DNA of 64,000 bases, from NCBI GenBank assembly GCA_021413735.1, contig JAIOPV010000012.1, positions 18,811 to 82,810 of the forward strand, in the 5' to 3' direction. A program made the translations under genes and the position numbers. Each line of letters starts with the position of its first letter. Positions within the stretch are counted from its first letter, which is position 1. Below are positions 1 through 10,417 of the stretch, piece by piece. Origin of the DNA: Planctomycetota bacterium (GTDB lineage Bacteria; Planctomycetota; Planctomycetia; Gemmatales; Gemmataceae). The notes under the pieces were generated by a model. It was given only the letters and a program-made list of their open reading frames with translations, searched no databases and had not been told where the DNA came from.

Positions 1-78
1 GCCACCACAACCCGAGAGACAACCGAGCGTCAGGAGAAAGGCTGATACCAGTAACCAGTTCTGGAAGCGTGGGGTCAT
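1..78 (-). CDS. Small lipoprotein, N-terminal part only (runs off left edge)
   Basis: Not in the ORF track. Reading the minus strand from the ATG at 76-78 gives a 26-residue start with a charged N-terminus, a hydrophobic stretch (WLLVSAFLLTLG) and a lipobox LSGC followed by GG, so this is a lipoprotein signal peptide cut by the window edge. It lies 121 bp downstream of the DUF1559 gene on the same strand. The same arrangement, DUF1559 then a small lipoprotein, occurs complete at 24511-25857, which supports the call and suggests the missing part is a short exported beta-rich protein. That last point is inference. Confidence 0.72.
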   Translation of the reverse strand, partial: MTPRFQNWLLVSAFLLTLGCLSGCGG

Positions 79-199
79 GAGTGTACCGATGGGACAAAGT
101 GAGAAGGAATTGACGCCGTTCAGTTCGCGGACGATATCCGCGAACCGAACGGCGGGTCGGTGTCAAGATTGTCACAGCGAACCGTCCCGACGCGCGGGT

Positions 200-1117
200 T
201 CAATAGTCGCCCGACGGAACGGTTCCGATGGCGCGTGTCGTGAGCCGCGCGAGAGTGATGGAGTCGATGCTGAACTTCAGCGAGCGAACGCTCCCGTCGC
301 CCCAAACGAAGTTGACCGAGCCCGTGTGCCAGCTCCCGAAGACCGCGAGTGATTGACCGCCGACGTTGTCGGTTGGTCCGTTGCCCATCGGCCACTCGGC
401 GCCCGCGCCACCGTTCGTGCCGCCAGCGACCCGCATGAACGAATACGCGAAGCCGCCCAGAATCGGGCCGTCGCCGCCGCTGTCCTTGCCGATGTCCACC
501 GTGCGGAGGTGCTTCTCGCCAATCATCAGCGTGGAACTCAGCCCATCGGTCACAGAAGTGAGAGTGGTCTGGCTCTTCCAACCGGTTGGCGTGCCGGACG
601 TGCCGGACGCGACGACGATCATTCCTGCTGCCGAAACGCGACGGTAGGGTGGGTCGTTCCCGTCGGGCCCATCCACGGTGGCGTAGTCGCCGAGTGAGCC
701 ATTCTGTCCGGTCGCGGTGGCATCGTTTTGCGTCGAGAGTTGGCCAGACGACACGCGGCGGCTCGGGCACTGGTAGGCCGGCACCGTCGTCTGGATCGCT
801 GCGCTGGGTTGAGCGGAAACGAGAGCCGTCTGATTGAACTGCGTGTACAAGTTGTTCTGCTCGATGAATGGCAGAATCAGGACCGGCCAGGCGATGTAAC
901 GGTACTCCAGGCGGGCCGGCGGCAACTTCCCGAGCGCGTCGTGATAGTTGTGGACCGCGATGCCGAGCTGCTTCAGGTTGTTCTGGCACTTCATGCGAGC
1001 AGCGGCTTCACGAACCTTTTGGACCGCGGGAAGCAGCAGCCCAATCAGAATGGCGATGATGGCAATCACCACCAACAGTTCAATCAGCGTGAACCCCCGC
1101 TGTTGAGGACGAGACAT
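200..1117 (-). CDS. DUF1559 domain protein with prepilin-type N-terminus
   Basis: About 305 aa from the chosen ATG at 1117, which has CCGGAG about 10 bases upstream; the ORF-track start 23 codons earlier adds a non-typical leader. The protein opens with a type IV prepilin/pseudopilin cleavage motif (RGF, then [14 protein letters not shown]) and a membrane helix, then the DUF1559 signature [20 protein letters not shown] and HNYHD. It ends with the usual G[16 protein letters not shown] block. DUF1559 proteins are hugely expanded in planctomycetes and are thought to be exported pseudopilin-like surface proteins; the precise role is unknown. It follows the DUF1501 gene by 65 bp and precedes a lipoprotein gene, so co-transcription is likely. 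Confidence 0.93.
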   Translation of the reverse strand: MSRPQQRGFTLIELLVVIAIIAILIGLLLPAVQKVREAAARMKCQNNLKQLGIAVHNYHDALGKLPPARLEYRYIAWPVLILPFIEQNNLYTQFNQTALVSAQPSAAIQTTVPAYQCPSRRVSSGQLSTQNDATATGQNGSLGDYATVDGPDGNDPPYRRVSAAGMIVVASGTSGTPTGWKSQTTLTSVTDGLSSTLMIGEKHLRTVDIGKDSGGDGPILGGFAYSFMRVAGGTNGGAGAEWPMGNGPTDNVGGQSLAVFGSWHTGSVNFVWGDGSVRSLKFSIDSITLARLTTRAIGTVPSGDY

Positions 1118-1182
1118 GAATGGACTCCGGAGAGAACGAGGATGGAGACAAATGGATATCGCGAACTCGATCGGGCGAATAA

Positions 1183-2619
1183 TCAACCTGTCACGAGCCG
1201 CGTAAACGGCTCGCCTTCATTCAGGGTCGGTCGTTCGGGCCTGCCCTTATGTTTGTAAACCAGCTTCATGTGATCCGCGCCGAGCAGGTGCAGCCAGGTC
1301 GCGTGCAGATCGTGTACGTGGAGACGGTCTTCAACAGCGTGCAACCCGAGTTCATCGGTCGCGCCATACGCACGCCCGCCCTTCACCCCGGCGCCGGCCA
1401 TCAGCATCGTGAACCCGTAGGGATTGTGGTCACGCCCGTTGCCCTGCTCAGATTGCGGCGTGCGGCCGAACTCCCCACCCCAGACCACCAGCGTGCTATC
1501 CAGAAGCCCACGCCGTTTCAGGTCCGCGAGCAACCCGGCGACCGGCTTGTCCATGCTCTTGCACAGTGCCGAGTGGTTCTTGTCGAGGTTGGAGTGCGAG
1601 TCCCACTTGCTCCCGGCACCGTGGTAGAGTTGCACGAACCGCACCCCACGTTCGACTAATCGCCGAGCGAGCAGGCACTGCCGGCCGAACGTCTCCGTTT
1701 CCTTCTCGTCGGCGCCGTACAGGCTAAGCGTCTCCGCCGACTCTTTCGACAGATCGACCGCCTCGGGGGCCTCGGCCTGCATTCGGAAGGCCAGCTCATA
1801 GGCGCGGATGCGTGCGTCGAGCTCCGTCTGTTCGGGGCGTGCCTCAGCGTGCCGCTGATTGAGCTTCGCGAGGTAATCGAGCTTCTGCTTCTGGCGGTCG
1901 TCTCCGATCGCGGCCGGCGTGTGCAGGTTCGGGATCGGCTCCTTACCGGCATCCAGTCTCGTGCCCTGGTAAACCGCAGGCATGAAGCCTGCACCCCAGT
2001 TCCGCGGACCATTCACCACGGACGCCGCATTATCTTGCATGACCACGAACGCGGGCAGGTTGGTGTTCTCGGTGCCGAGGCCGTAACTGACCCAGCTGCC
2101 GAGCGACGGCCGGCCCGCGAGGATGCTGCCTGTGTTCATCTGGCAAACGCCGCCCGAGTGGTTGATGCCGTCCATCCAGCACGACCGCACCACGGCGAGA
2201 TCGTCAGCACACGTCGCCATGTGCGGCACCCAATCGGAGAACCACAGTCCGCCCTTGCCGTGCTGCTTGAACGTCCGCTTGCAGCCCATCAGCGGCGCGT
2301 CGTTTTCGCCCATCGCGAGGATGACCGGCTTGAACGTGTTCGGCAGTTTCTGGCCGTGCAGCTTGTTCAGCAGCGGCTTCGGGTCGAACAGGTCGATGTG
2401 GCTCGGCCCCCCTTCCATGAACAGGAAGATGACCGACTTCGCCTTGGCCTTGTGATGGGGTTGCTTGGCCGCGAGCGGGTCTGCTGCCTTGGCTTCCGCA
2501 GCGACCGAATCGTTGCCCAGCAGCCACGACAGCGCAACGCCACCGAACCCGGCACCGCCCTGGATCAGAGCGTCGCGACGAGTGTATGCACGTTCGACGT
2601 GAGGGAGAGATGAACCCAT
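1183..2619 (-). CDS. DUF1501 domain protein (sulfatase-like fold), Tat-exported
   Basis: 478 aa, in the alkaline-phosphatase/sulfatase-like DUF1501 family. The N-terminus carries a twin-arginine-type signal ([16 protein letters not shown]). Family hallmarks visible are [20 protein letters not shown] near residue 65, a central HSGG/MNTGS block, WGGEFGRTP and GRDHNPYGF near the C-terminus, and a final [12 protein letters not shown]. The gene starts only 9 bp after the DUF1549/DUF1553 cytochrome-domain gene ends, the standard planctomycete pair in which both proteins are exported. A role in breakdown of complex (possibly sulfated) polymers is often proposed but not proven. A second, unpaired DUF1501 gene is at 49055-50512. 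Confidence 0.93.
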   Translation of the reverse strand: MGSSLPHVERAYTRRDALIQGGAGFGGVALSWLLGNDSVAAEAKAADPLAAKQPHHKAKAKSVIFLFMEGGPSHIDLFDPKPLLNKLHGQKLPNTFKPVILAMGENDAPLMGCKRTFKQHGKGGLWFSDWVPHMATCADDLAVVRSCWMDGINHSGGVCQMNTGSILAGRPSLGSWVSYGLGTENTNLPAFVVMQDNAASVVNGPRNWGAGFMPAVYQGTRLDAGKEPIPNLHTPAAIGDDRQKQKLDYLAKLNQRHAEARPEQTELDARIRAYELAFRMQAEAPEAVDLSKESAETLSLYGADEKETETFGRQCLLARRLVERGVRFVQLYHGAGSKWDSHSNLDKNHSALCKSMDKPVAGLLADLKRRGLLDSTLVVWGGEFGRTPQSEQGNGRDHNPYGFTMLMAGAGVKGGRAYGATDELGLHAVEDRLHVHDLHATWLHLLGADHMKLVYKHKGRPERPTLNEGEPFTRLVTG

Positions 2620-2628
2620 CGCGAAACC

Positions 2629-5070
2629 TCAGTCGATGTAAAGGAACTCGTTCGAATTGAGCAAGGAATGGCAGAAGTCGCTCCAGCCCTTCCGTCGGCT
2701 GTCAGGGGTCACGGCGTTGCGTGCGACTCCGACTTGTTGCTTCAGAAACTCAAGTGCCTCAGCCGCTTCTTCCGTGGTCGGCGAGCGTCCGAACGCACGT
2801 CGATAGGCTTCCGTCACTCCGGCTGGCGCGTTCTTGCCATCGGCTGGCATCACACGAGCCGCAAACGCCTCGGCGCGGGCCAGCGTGCCGTTACCATTCA
2901 TCAGCAGTAGTGCCTGCGTCGGGGTGACGGTGATGTTACGGCGAGCACAACTCGTGATTCCGTCGGCCACGTCGAACGAGGCGATCAGCGGGTCCGGGGA
3001 GTTGCGATGCACGCGGGTGTAGACCGATCGCTGCGGCGTGCTGGCTGGCACGGCCGGGCCGCCCGCGTCGAGCTTCAATTCCCCACTCACGGCCAGCATC
3101 GCGTCACGCACTTGCTCGGCATCGAGCCGTCGCACGGACATCCGCGACAGCAGCCGATTCTCGGGATCCGCGGTCGCTCCCTTCGTGCCGACCGATGCTT
3201 GCCGATAGACCGCAGAGGTAACGATCAGTCGGTGGATGTGCTTCATGCTCCAGCCGTGCTCGACGAACTCGACGGCCAACCAGTCGAGCAACTCGGGGTG
3301 CGACGGCTTCTCGCCGAGCGTGCCGAAGTCGCTCGCGGTGGCGACCAACCCGGACCCGAAGTGCCCCTGCCAGATGCGGTTGACCATCACCCGTGCCGTG
3401 AGGGGATGGTCCTTCTGCGTCAGCCACTCCGCGAGGGCAGCACGTCGGCCAGTTGAATCCCGTCGCGTGTGAATCGCGGGCGGACTCGCGCCAAGAACGA
3501 CCGGGAACGCAGGTTCAACCGCGACGGCTTTCTTGCGGCCACCGGGGATAAGCACCTCGGCCGCGTCCGGCCCGAGATCGCGTGCGATCATCGCCATCGG
3601 GGCGGCGGGTTTCGCGGTGGCATCCAGCTCCTTCTTCAGTGCGTCGTACTCGTCCTTCCGTTTGCCGAGGTGCGCCGGGGCCCGATCGAATTCCAGTTCC
3701 CGTATCTGTCGCATCGCCAGTTCGTAAAGTTGCCGCTCGCCGGGGTTGCGCTCGGCAGCGGGTTTGCGAAGCACGGCCTGGATCTCGGGCGGATACGTGT
3801 TGCCCATGTTTGCCTGGATCTTCGCAACCACCGGGCTGAGTAACGCGGCCATCTTTTCGCGGAGGGTTGCCGTCTTCACTTCCCATGCCGCGAGTTGTGC
3901 CTCGTATTCGGTCTTCGCCGCAGCGGATGGGAACACGGGCTCGTCCACGAAGCGGATGCCCGCGAAGAACGATTGCAGCGAGAAGTAGTCTTTCTGAAGG
4001 ACGGGGTCGAACTTGTGGTCGTGGCAGCGCGCACAGCCCATGCCGAGCGCAAGGAAGGCGTCGGCTGTGACGTCGGTGATGTCGTTCTGGATCGCGGCCC
4101 ACTGACCACGCACGTCCTTCTGGTTGTACTCATACTGCCCGAGGCGGAAGTAGCCGGTCGCGATCAGGGCATTCGGATCGTTCGGATACAGTTCATCCCC
4201 GGCCAGTTGTTCCCGCACGAATCGGTCGTAGCCAATGTCGGCGTTGAATGCTCGGATGACGTAATCACGGTACTTCCAGGCGTGCGGGCGTGCGCCGTCG
4301 GCGCGGTAACCGTCGCTCTCGGCGTACCGAACGACATCGAGCCAGGCCCGCGATTGCCGTTCGCCGTATCGTGGACTGGCGAGCAACCGCTCCACGAGCT
4401 TCTCATAGGCATCGGCCGATCGGTCTTCGACGAACGCCGTCACTTCGGCCGGAGTGGGAGGCAGCCCAGTCAGATCAAAGGTGAGCCTGCGAATCAGCGT
4501 CTCACGGCTGGCTTCCGCGGCGTGCGGCAACTTCTCGGCTTCCAACCGCTGCGCGATGAAGTGATCGATCGGAGTCTTCGCCCAGTTTGCTCCTGCCTTC
4601 GGCAGTTCAGAGCGTGTCGGCTTCTGGAACGCCCACCAGCCGCGGTCGGTGTCGGTGATCTGGCCGGGTTTGCGGGCAGCGTGACCAGTCGCGCTGCCGG
4701 TCGTCGTGGTCTGGCCACCCCAGGTAGCTCCGTCCTTGATCCACTTTGTCAGCACGGCGACCTGTTCGTCGGGCAACTGCTTGCCCGGCGGCATCTTCAG
4801 CCCCTGGTGCTTCAGAGCCTGAACGAATAGGCTCTCGTCGGGCTTACCGAGGACAAGAGCCGGACCGGATTCGCCACCGGTGAGAAGTGCTTCACGGGAA
4901 TCGACACGTAGGCCACCCTTTTGCTTATCCGGTCCGTGGCAGCGGAGGCAGTGTTCGGCCAGGAGAGGACGTACCGACTTCTCGAAATGGTCGTCGGCCC
5001 CGACCACGGGTATGGTCAGCAGTGCGAGAATCGTCGGAGCAATGACAAATGAGCAGACGCCGCGTGGCAT
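2629..5070 (-). CDS. Planctomycete cytochrome C / DUF1549 / DUF1553 protein
   Basis: About 813 aa from ATG 5070, chosen because it places a Sec signal (CSFVIAPTILALLTIPVVGA) at the N-terminus; the ORF track begins 21 codons earlier. Domain order: PSCyt1 with one haem c motif CLRCH (followed by GPDKQKGGLR) near residue 45; DUF1549 (DHFIAQRLEAEKLP, LRRLTFDLTGLPPTPAEV-like block, and a second CxxCH, CARCHDHKFDP); DUF1553 (HPLTARVMVNRIWQGHFG, FVEHGWSMKHIHRLIVTSA). The C-terminal motif NSNEFLYID is typical. Periplasmic or surface redox role is presumed. It is first in the operon with the DUF1501 gene. The missing biological function of the family is the main uncertainty, not the family call. Confidence 0.94.
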   Translation of the reverse strand: MPRGVCSFVIAPTILALLTIPVVGADDHFEKSVRPLLAEHCLRCHGPDKQKGGLRVDSREALLTGGESGPALVLGKPDESLFVQALKHQGLKMPPGKQLPDEQVAVLTKWIKDGATWGGQTTTTGSATGHAARKPGQITDTDRGWWAFQKPTRSELPKAGANWAKTPIDHFIAQRLEAEKLPHAAEASRETLIRRLTFDLTGLPPTPAEVTAFVEDRSADAYEKLVERLLASPRYGERQSRAWLDVVRYAESDGYRADGARPHAWKYRDYVIRAFNADIGYDRFVREQLAGDELYPNDPNALIATGYFRLGQYEYNQKDVRGQWAAIQNDITDVTADAFLALGMGCARCHDHKFDPVLQKDYFSLQSFFAGIRFVDEPVFPSAAAKTEYEAQLAAWEVKTATLREKMAALLSPVVAKIQANMGNTYPPEIQAVLRKPAAERNPGERQLYELAMRQIRELEFDRAPAHLGKRKDEYDALKKELDATAKPAAPMAMIARDLGPDAAEVLIPGGRKKAVAVEPAFPVVLGASPPAIHTRRDSTGRRAALAEWLTQKDHPLTARVMVNRIWQGHFGSGLVATASDFGTLGEKPSHPELLDWLAVEFVEHGWSMKHIHRLIVTSAVYRQASVGTKGATADPENRLLSRMSVRRLDAEQVRDAMLAVSGELKLDAGGPAVPASTPQRSVYTRVHRNSPDPLIASFDVADGITSCARRNITVTPTQALLLMNGNGTLARAEAFAARVMPADGKNAPAGVTEAYRRAFGRSPTTEEAAEALEFLKQQVGVARNAVTPDSRRKGWSDFCHSLLNSNEFLYID

Positions 5071-5329
5071 GCGGACTGCCTTTGGTTTGTGGGGAGAACA
5101 ACCAGCACCCACAGAAAGCCTCGGGAGGCCCAAAGCGCACGCGAGAATCCGAAAAATGTTTCCAAAACTTCAAGAATTGCACAGATTAAGCCATAAACAA
5201 CTGCTCTACATACCTTTACAAAACGACCATCTTTGATGCCGGACGACCCGCACGGTCAAACCCGGGACTTTCTATCGAAGTCACTCGCCACGCGGTAGAG
5301 TAGACCGCACACTCCTTGAGGTAACTCCG

Positions 5330-6205
5330 ATGTCTCTTTCCCGAAGCTTTCTCCTCGCCATCGTCTGCGGATTCACTGCGAGCGCAACGATGGCCACCGA
5401 ACCGGCCCCTGATGTCAAGGTAATGAGCTTCAACATTCGGTATGGAACGGCGAAGGACGGAGAAAACCACTGGGACAAGCGGAAGGAGTTCCTGGCCGAC
5501 ACGGTCAAGGCGTTCGGCCCGGACCTCCTCGGAACGCAGGAGAACCTCGGGTTCCAACGAGACTTCTTGGCCGAGAAGTTGGCCGGGTACGAGGCGTTGG
5601 GCGTCGGCCGGGACGACGGCAAAGAGAAGGGCGAGATGATGGCGGTGTTCTGGCGGAAGGAGAGGTTCGAGAAGACCGACGGGGGGCACTTCTGGCTGAG
5701 TGAAACGCCGAAGGTGGCCGGCAGCAAGAGTTGGGACAGTTCACTTCCCCGGATGGCCACCTGGGTGAAACTCAAGGATAAGAAGGCGGATGGAAAGGCA
5801 GTGCTGTGGGTGAACACGCACTTCGATCACATGGGGAAGGTGTCGCGGGTCGAGGCCGCGAAGCTTCTCCGTTCCCAGATCGCAGCACTCGGCGAGGGGT
5901 GTTCGATCCTCGTGACGGGTGACTTCAACTCCGGCGAGGAAAGCGACCCGTACAAGGCTTTGTTCGGGGTTGGCGGGAAGGATGAATCTCCAGTGGTCGA
6001 TAGCTACCGTGTCGCTCATCCCAAGCGGGAAGACAACGAGGGCACGACGACCCCATTCAAGCCGGGGCCGAGCAAGGGGAGTCGGATCGACTGGATTGGG
6101 GTGTCGCGGGACTGGAAGGTAGTCTCCGCTGAGATCGACCATACCTCACGCGACGGACGAACGCCATCGGATCACTTCCCGATCACGGCGGTGATCCGTC
6201 GGTAG
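5330..6205 (+). CDS. Secreted endonuclease/exonuclease/phosphatase family protein
   Basis: 291 aa with a Sec signal (SFLLAIVCGFTASATMA). Motifs of the Mg-dependent EEP fold are in order: SFNIRYGT, the metal-binding Glu in GTQEN, GVGRDDG, WVNTHFDHMG, LVTGDFNSG and the terminal SDHFPI. The family includes DNases and phosphodiesterases acting on lipids or nucleic acids; the substrate cannot be read from sequence. GAGG sits 8 bases before the ATG. It is alone on the plus strand between two minus-strand clusters, so it probably has its own promoter in the 259-bp gap upstream. Confidence 0.9.
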   Translation: MSLSRSFLLAIVCGFTASATMATEPAPDVKVMSFNIRYGTAKDGENHWDKRKEFLADTVKAFGPDLLGTQENLGFQRDFLAEKLAGYEALGVGRDDGKEKGEMMAVFWRKERFEKTDGGHFWLSETPKVAGSKSWDSSLPRMATWVKLKDKKADGKAVLWVNTHFDHMGKVSRVEAAKLLRSQIAALGEGCSILVTGDFNSGEESDPYKALFGVGGKDESPVVDSYRVAHPKREDNEGTTTPFKPGPSKGSRIDWIGVSRDWKVVSAEIDHTSRDGRTPSDHFPITAVIRR

Positions 6206-6405
6206 CGTCACCAGAGTGAGCGTCTGGGATTTGAAGTGCCAATTATCGCAGCATTGCCACCGCTGCCGGATGACCGAGTCTTCACGACCGAGCTCGAAAT
6301 TGTCGCATTCCTCTTTGGCGACAAGTGCCGTTCTCCCGTCGTACTATCGTTCACCCGCGAGACGATCGGATTCGGTCGAAAGAAGTCACCAGACAACACG
6401 GCCAG

Positions 6406-7419
6406 TTAATTCGTGAGTGAGAGCGTCTCGCCGCCGGCGCGGGTGCCGACTGCCTTCCAGGTGTCCAGCGTAACCGCGTTCGTGACGAACTTCACCGAGC
6501 CATCGGCAAGGACGAGGTTCACACCATTGGTATGTGCACTGCGGGAAGCAAGGTGAATGTTGGTGTTGACGGGATAGCTCATGCAATCCCGGCCCGCGTA
6601 ATTCGGTGGCACAGTATGTGTGTAGTACGCCAGGTAGAGTTGACCCCCGAAGTAACTGAGTCCGGACCCAGAAGAAGTGAGGGTGCTCACGGCAGCGTTG
6701 CAACCCGCAAGCAACGCCGCCGCAGCAGGGGCTTGGGGGTCGTTATTCATTGCGGTATCCGCAGCATTGTTGGGACTTGAAACACTCCATGAACTCCACT
6801 TGGTAATGTCATAAATATCGGAACCTGGTGAAGCACCACGTCGAATCTCTGCGAACAAAGCAGTATTGGTGCTTCCATCGGTAATATCAGTGATCGCGAC
6901 CTTAGTCCCGCCACCAAACATCCCCATTCGGTTGGCCGGCTTACTTAACCCCGATAAGGTGTCAAATCCCCACGCGTGCTGTCCGAGGTTGGCTTGATAG
7001 TTGGTGCGACCGGCCGGACCAGGCACGAGTCCAACTGATGGATCGGATGGGCACAGAAGCAAGGGAATGTCTCCCGCGGACTTCGCGGGAAGGTTGGAAG
7101 CCGCTGAGATAGCTTGCGTTTGGTCAAATTGATTCCAGCGCGGGGTCTGCTCGAGATAAGGCAAGAGGTAGACAAGTGCTGAAGCAGCACCGAAGGTGGA
7201 AGGAGTTATTTGGTGTCCCGAGGGGAACGCCTTTACAACGTCGTGGTAGTTATGGGCCGCAACACCGAGTTGTTTGAGGTTGTTCTGGCACTTCGCGCGG
7301 GACGCGGCTTCACGAACCTTTTGGACGGCTGGAAGCAGCAAGCCAATGAGAACCGCGATGATGGCGATGACGACTAACAACTCAATAAGTGTAAATGCAT
7401 TTAATCGTGGGCGATTCAC
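6406..7419 (-). CDS. DUF1559 domain protein with prepilin-type N-terminus
   Basis: Recognised by [40 protein letters not shown] and HNYHD, with the C-terminal [13 protein letters not shown] block. The ORF-track start at 7530 would place 47 residues before the FTLIE motif. I prefer the GTG at 7417-7419, which gives a short leader (VNRPRLNA) normal for prepilins and has GAGG about nine bases upstream; ATG 7459-7461 is the alternative. About 337 aa. Base composition here and in the next gene is visibly more AT-rich than in the flanking kinase. It lies downstream of the sigma factor, kinase and unknown gene on the same strand. Confidence 0.9.
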   Translation of the reverse strand: MNRPRLNAFTLIELLVVIAIIAVLIGLLLPAVQKVREAASRAKCQNNLKQLGVAAHNYHDVVKAFPSGHQITPSTFGAASALVYLLPYLEQTPRWNQFDQTQAISAASNLPAKSAGDIPLLLCPSDPSVGLVPGPAGRTNYQANLGQHAWGFDTLSGLSKPANRMGMFGGGTKVAITDITDGSTNTALFAEIRRGASPGSDIYDITKWSSWSVSSPNNAADTAMNNDPQAPAAAALLAGCNAAVSTLTSSGSGLSYFGGQLYLAYYTHTVPPNYAGRDCMSYPVNTNIHLASRSAHTNGVNLVLADGSVKFVTNAVTLDTWKAVGTRAGGETLSLTN

Positions 7420-7556
7420 CACATCAACCTCGATTAGAACCAGATTGAGAGGTCGGGTCATCTTAGCCGAATAGAGCCAAGTGGATTGAGATTTGGAGGA
7501 AATCCTATTGAGAGGGAGCTTCTTCGCCATGCGAAGAAGTTCCCTCGAGCGATCAC

Positions 7557-8252
7557 CTATCCCGGGGGGGTTAAGATGGATGATGCCACCTCGACGTATC
7601 TTGTATCAGTCCCATCGCTTAATACGATTTCATACTCCACATTCTCCCCAGAGGGGCCCGGATTGGTGCCAGGAGAAAACATTGCCCACCAGCCACCATC
7701 TTCAAAGGCCGAATCGATACTCGGTGCGCCACCCAGTGTCACAGTCGGGAGACTCTCCCCAGCCCCATAACACACGAAGCACGATCGCTCGTCCCCTTGA
7801 ATTACGTAGACTGATCCCGAGTCAGGAAAGTCGAAGGTGGGGGGTGCGACTGCGGCTCTTTTTACCGGTGCAGGCCTCGTTACGAGCCACAAACGGTCAA
7901 CGGCCAAATCTATGGGAGCAGCTGAGCTGGCAGTATATGCACTTACAATCAAATTGACTTCAGCTTTCGCATTCGTTCCCATGTTTGTTTGAACTCGCTT
8001 TGTCCATCGAATACGACCTGTCTGTGCGTTTTCTTTTAGCTTGCAATCAGTCTCAGGGGAGCTGGGCCCACCATCGAATAATGGTACGACTTCTACCGTT
8101 ACCCTCTTAATTTGGACATCTGCCCCACCACTCGGATTCGAGTACATCATTTCAACACGACCAAGAGCCTGAAAAGTAGGTCGCAATGCCGTCTTCTCAG
8201 TGTCATGCGAATTTGAAGAAGGAAACCTGACCACCAAATTCTGTTTTGCCAC
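7557..8252 (-). CDS. Unknown protein following Ser/Thr kinase
   Basis: Not recognised. The ORF track starts at 8306 and overlaps the kinase gene; a GTG at 8250-8252 with AGGAG seven bases upstream gives a non-overlapping start 26 bp after the kinase stop and about 231 aa. No signal peptide or membrane helix is evident from that start. The middle has a beta-rich pattern ([27 protein letters not shown]) and the C-terminal half repeats short strands with Gly/Ser/Thr turns. Position suggests co-expression with the kinase. Lower GC than neighbours hints at a younger or less constrained gene. Confidence 0.6.
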   Translation of the reverse strand: MAKQNLVVRFPSSNSHDTEKTALRPTFQALGRVEMMYSNPSGGADVQIKRVTVEVVPLFDGGPSSPETDCKLKENAQTGRIRWTKRVQTNMGTNAKAEVNLIVSAYTASSAAPIDLAVDRLWLVTRPAPVKRAAVAPPTFDFPDSGSVYVIQGDERSCFVCYGAGESLPTVTLGGAPSIDSAFEDGGWWAMFSPGTNPGPSGENVEYEIVLSDGTDTRYVEVASSILTPPG

Positions 8253-8277
8253 GAGACACTCCTGGGCTGCGGAATGG

Positions 8278-10395
8278 TTACGGAACAACCGGCTGTGGGG
8301 TGACAACCACCCTCCGAATCGACGCGGCTGAATTGGGGTAAATAATCAAACCGAGTCCGCCCTTCGGAGCAAACTCAGGTCGCATCTTCCGAATTAGTTC
8401 AGACTCAAAGGGGTGTCCTCGGAGCCAGGTGTTTCCACCTAATAGTGTCTCGGGTGATAAATCGGTCTGGGAAAGTGTCATCGTCTTTCCGTTGAGTGTT
8501 GCCCTCACTTCCGTCGGCGTCACTGTCATCTCGTAAGGATGCCAGACACCATTTCTGGGTCCGAGTGCCTTCAACCTCCCACCGCCTTGCTGAATTAACT
8601 CCTGGTGGATCGATGGCGGCCAAGTTTCGTCAGGAAAGACTCGAGCAACGAGCGCCATTTCTGACGTTTGATTCTCAGGGATATGTCGCTTACCGTTCGC
8701 GAAAACGACAAATGGCACCTCGGTAACCGAGTTAAACCTTACATGAGCGAAAAAGTGAATCCCTTTCAGATCGCCGGCATAGACCCGATGACCGACATAC
8801 ATCCCAATAAACCCACCATACCCACCAAGCTCGTGTCGTATCTCGGCTGTCAGCTTATACTTGTCGTTCCGCGTGTCGGGAAGCAACTCAAGCACCCCCA
8901 TGTGGTCCTTCCCAACCATCTCGGCGGAAACCGCTCCATCTTTCTCGAGTTGCATCCTCTGTGATTCTTTGCCGCTCACCCATCGGAACCACTTTGGCCA
9001 GCCCTTCTCGCCGACGAGAGTGACCGGCTTGCCTTTGTCCAGTTCGGCCTCCAACTCCTTCCGCACGTCTTCGGATTCCCCGTTGGGAACAGCCGACACC
9101 GCCTGTCGGGGCATGAGAGCGGCCGTTGCACCAACCAGGGTGCCCATAATCAGAAGCCCCGCCAAAACCCTCGGGGCACGACGACGAACAGCACGGCCAA
9201 CCCACCTCCACCGACTCGGTCGGCGAGCGCCAATACTCTTACCGACAATATAGCTATTGAGTTCTTGATAGAGTTCGTCCGCGTTACGATACCTGTCATT
9301 TTGTGAACATTCAAGGCAGTGCAGACAGATTGTTTCAAGATCGCGTGGAAGCTCCGGGCGAAGCTGCGACGGGGGGACGAACTCTCCCCTTTGCACCATC
9401 TGAAGGAGCCGCGGTTTGGTCTCGGCAACGAACGGCGGCGCGCCCGTGATCGCCTCGTACAGAATCACGCCCAGGGAATACACGTCGGACTGTTCGTTGA
9501 TCTCAGCCGTGCGGCCCGCTGCCTGTTCCGGAGACATATAAGCAGGCGTGCCCATGACCGCCTCGGATGCGGTCAACTGCGGACCGTCCCCGAGCATTCG
9601 TGCCAGCCCGAAATCGACGATCTTCGGCGTCCCACTTCGCGTGAGCAGCACATTCGACGGCTTCAGATCGCGGTGGATCACCCCCTGGGAGTGGGCATAC
9701 GCCACGGCGCTTGCGAGAGAGCGAACTAACTCCGCGGCATCCGCGAAATCCATGATGTCGCGACCGAGTTTCACCGAGAGAGTTTCACCTTCGACGAGTT
9801 CCATCGCCAGGTACGGCTGACCCTCGCTCTCGCCGCTGTCGTAGACCCGCACGATGTTCGGGTGATCGAGCCGGGCAACAGCTTCTCCCTCGACGCGGAA
9901 TCGTTCTTGCGACTGCGACCGTGCGGACGCTCCCGGGTGAATCGTCTTCAGCGCGACCGGCCGCTTTAACCCCTGGTGAACCGCCCGGAAAACGACCCCC
10001 ATCCCGCCGCGTCCGAGGACTTCGAGAACGGTGTATGGGCCGATGTTGCCGAGGCTGGTGACTTCCCACTCCACGCTTATCGCGCCGGAATCACCAAGCG
10101 AACAGGTGTCGTGATTCCAGAGATCGAGTGCCGCGGCTTCGAGCCGGACGTATGCTGGTTGCGATGTCGGCAAGAGGTAGCTGCGGTCGGTGCAGAATCT
10201 GAGGAAATTCGCCTCCAACGAATCGGCCGGAGTGTCGATGAGGTCGCGGAGTGTCGAGATACAACTGGCGCACGTTTCGACGTGTCCTGCGACACGTTCT
10301 GCCTCGGGGCCGCTAACACGACCCGCCTGGAAGGCGAAGAGGGTGCGACGAGCAGGACAAGCCCCGGTCGGCTCATCAACGGGGAGTTGGTTCAT
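8278..10395 (-). CDS. Membrane Ser/Thr protein kinase with zinc-finger N-terminus
   Basis: 705 aa. Residues 30-55 contain HVETCASC, the HxxxCxxC pattern of anti-sigma-type zinc fingers. The kinase domain spans roughly 115-385: LGRGGMGVVFRA (P-loop), VALKTI (Lys), HRDLKPSNVLL (catalytic Asp), KIVDFGLARM (DFG), GTPAYMSPEQA. A basic stretch and one membrane helix (VLAGLLIMGTLVGATAALM) follow near 415-435, and about 250 residues lie outside, with jelly-roll/LamG-like character (GGYGGFIGMYVGHRVY). The ECF sigma gene ends 22 bp upstream, so this is a sigma/kinase pair of the kind common in Gemmata; the zinc finger may let the kinase act on the sigma factor (inference). Confidence 0.92.
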   Translation of the reverse strand: MNQLPVDEPTGACPARRTLFAFQAGRVSGPEAERVAGHVETCASCISTLRDLIDTPADSLEANFLRFCTDRSYLLPTSQPAYVRLEAAALDLWNHDTCSLGDSGAISVEWEVTSLGNIGPYTVLEVLGRGGMGVVFRAVHQGLKRPVALKTIHPGASARSQSQERFRVEGEAVARLDHPNIVRVYDSGESEGQPYLAMELVEGETLSVKLGRDIMDFADAAELVRSLASAVAYAHSQGVIHRDLKPSNVLLTRSGTPKIVDFGLARMLGDGPQLTASEAVMGTPAYMSPEQAAGRTAEINEQSDVYSLGVILYEAITGAPPFVAETKPRLLQMVQRGEFVPPSQLRPELPRDLETICLHCLECSQNDRYRNADELYQELNSYIVGKSIGARRPSRWRWVGRAVRRRAPRVLAGLLIMGTLVGATAALMPRQAVSAVPNGESEDVRKELEAELDKGKPVTLVGEKGWPKWFRWVSGKESQRMQLEKDGAVSAEMVGKDHMGVLELLPDTRNDKYKLTAEIRHELGGYGGFIGMYVGHRVYAGDLKGIHFFAHVRFNSVTEVPFVVFANGKRHIPENQTSEMALVARVFPDETWPPSIHQELIQQGGGRLKALGPRNGVWHPYEMTVTPTEVRATLNGKTMTLSQTDLSPETLLGGNTWLRGHPFESELIRKMRPEFAPKGGLGLIIYPNSAASIRRVVVTPQPVVP

Positions 10396-10417
10396 GTAAT
10401 CGGTTCCGGTGGAGAGG

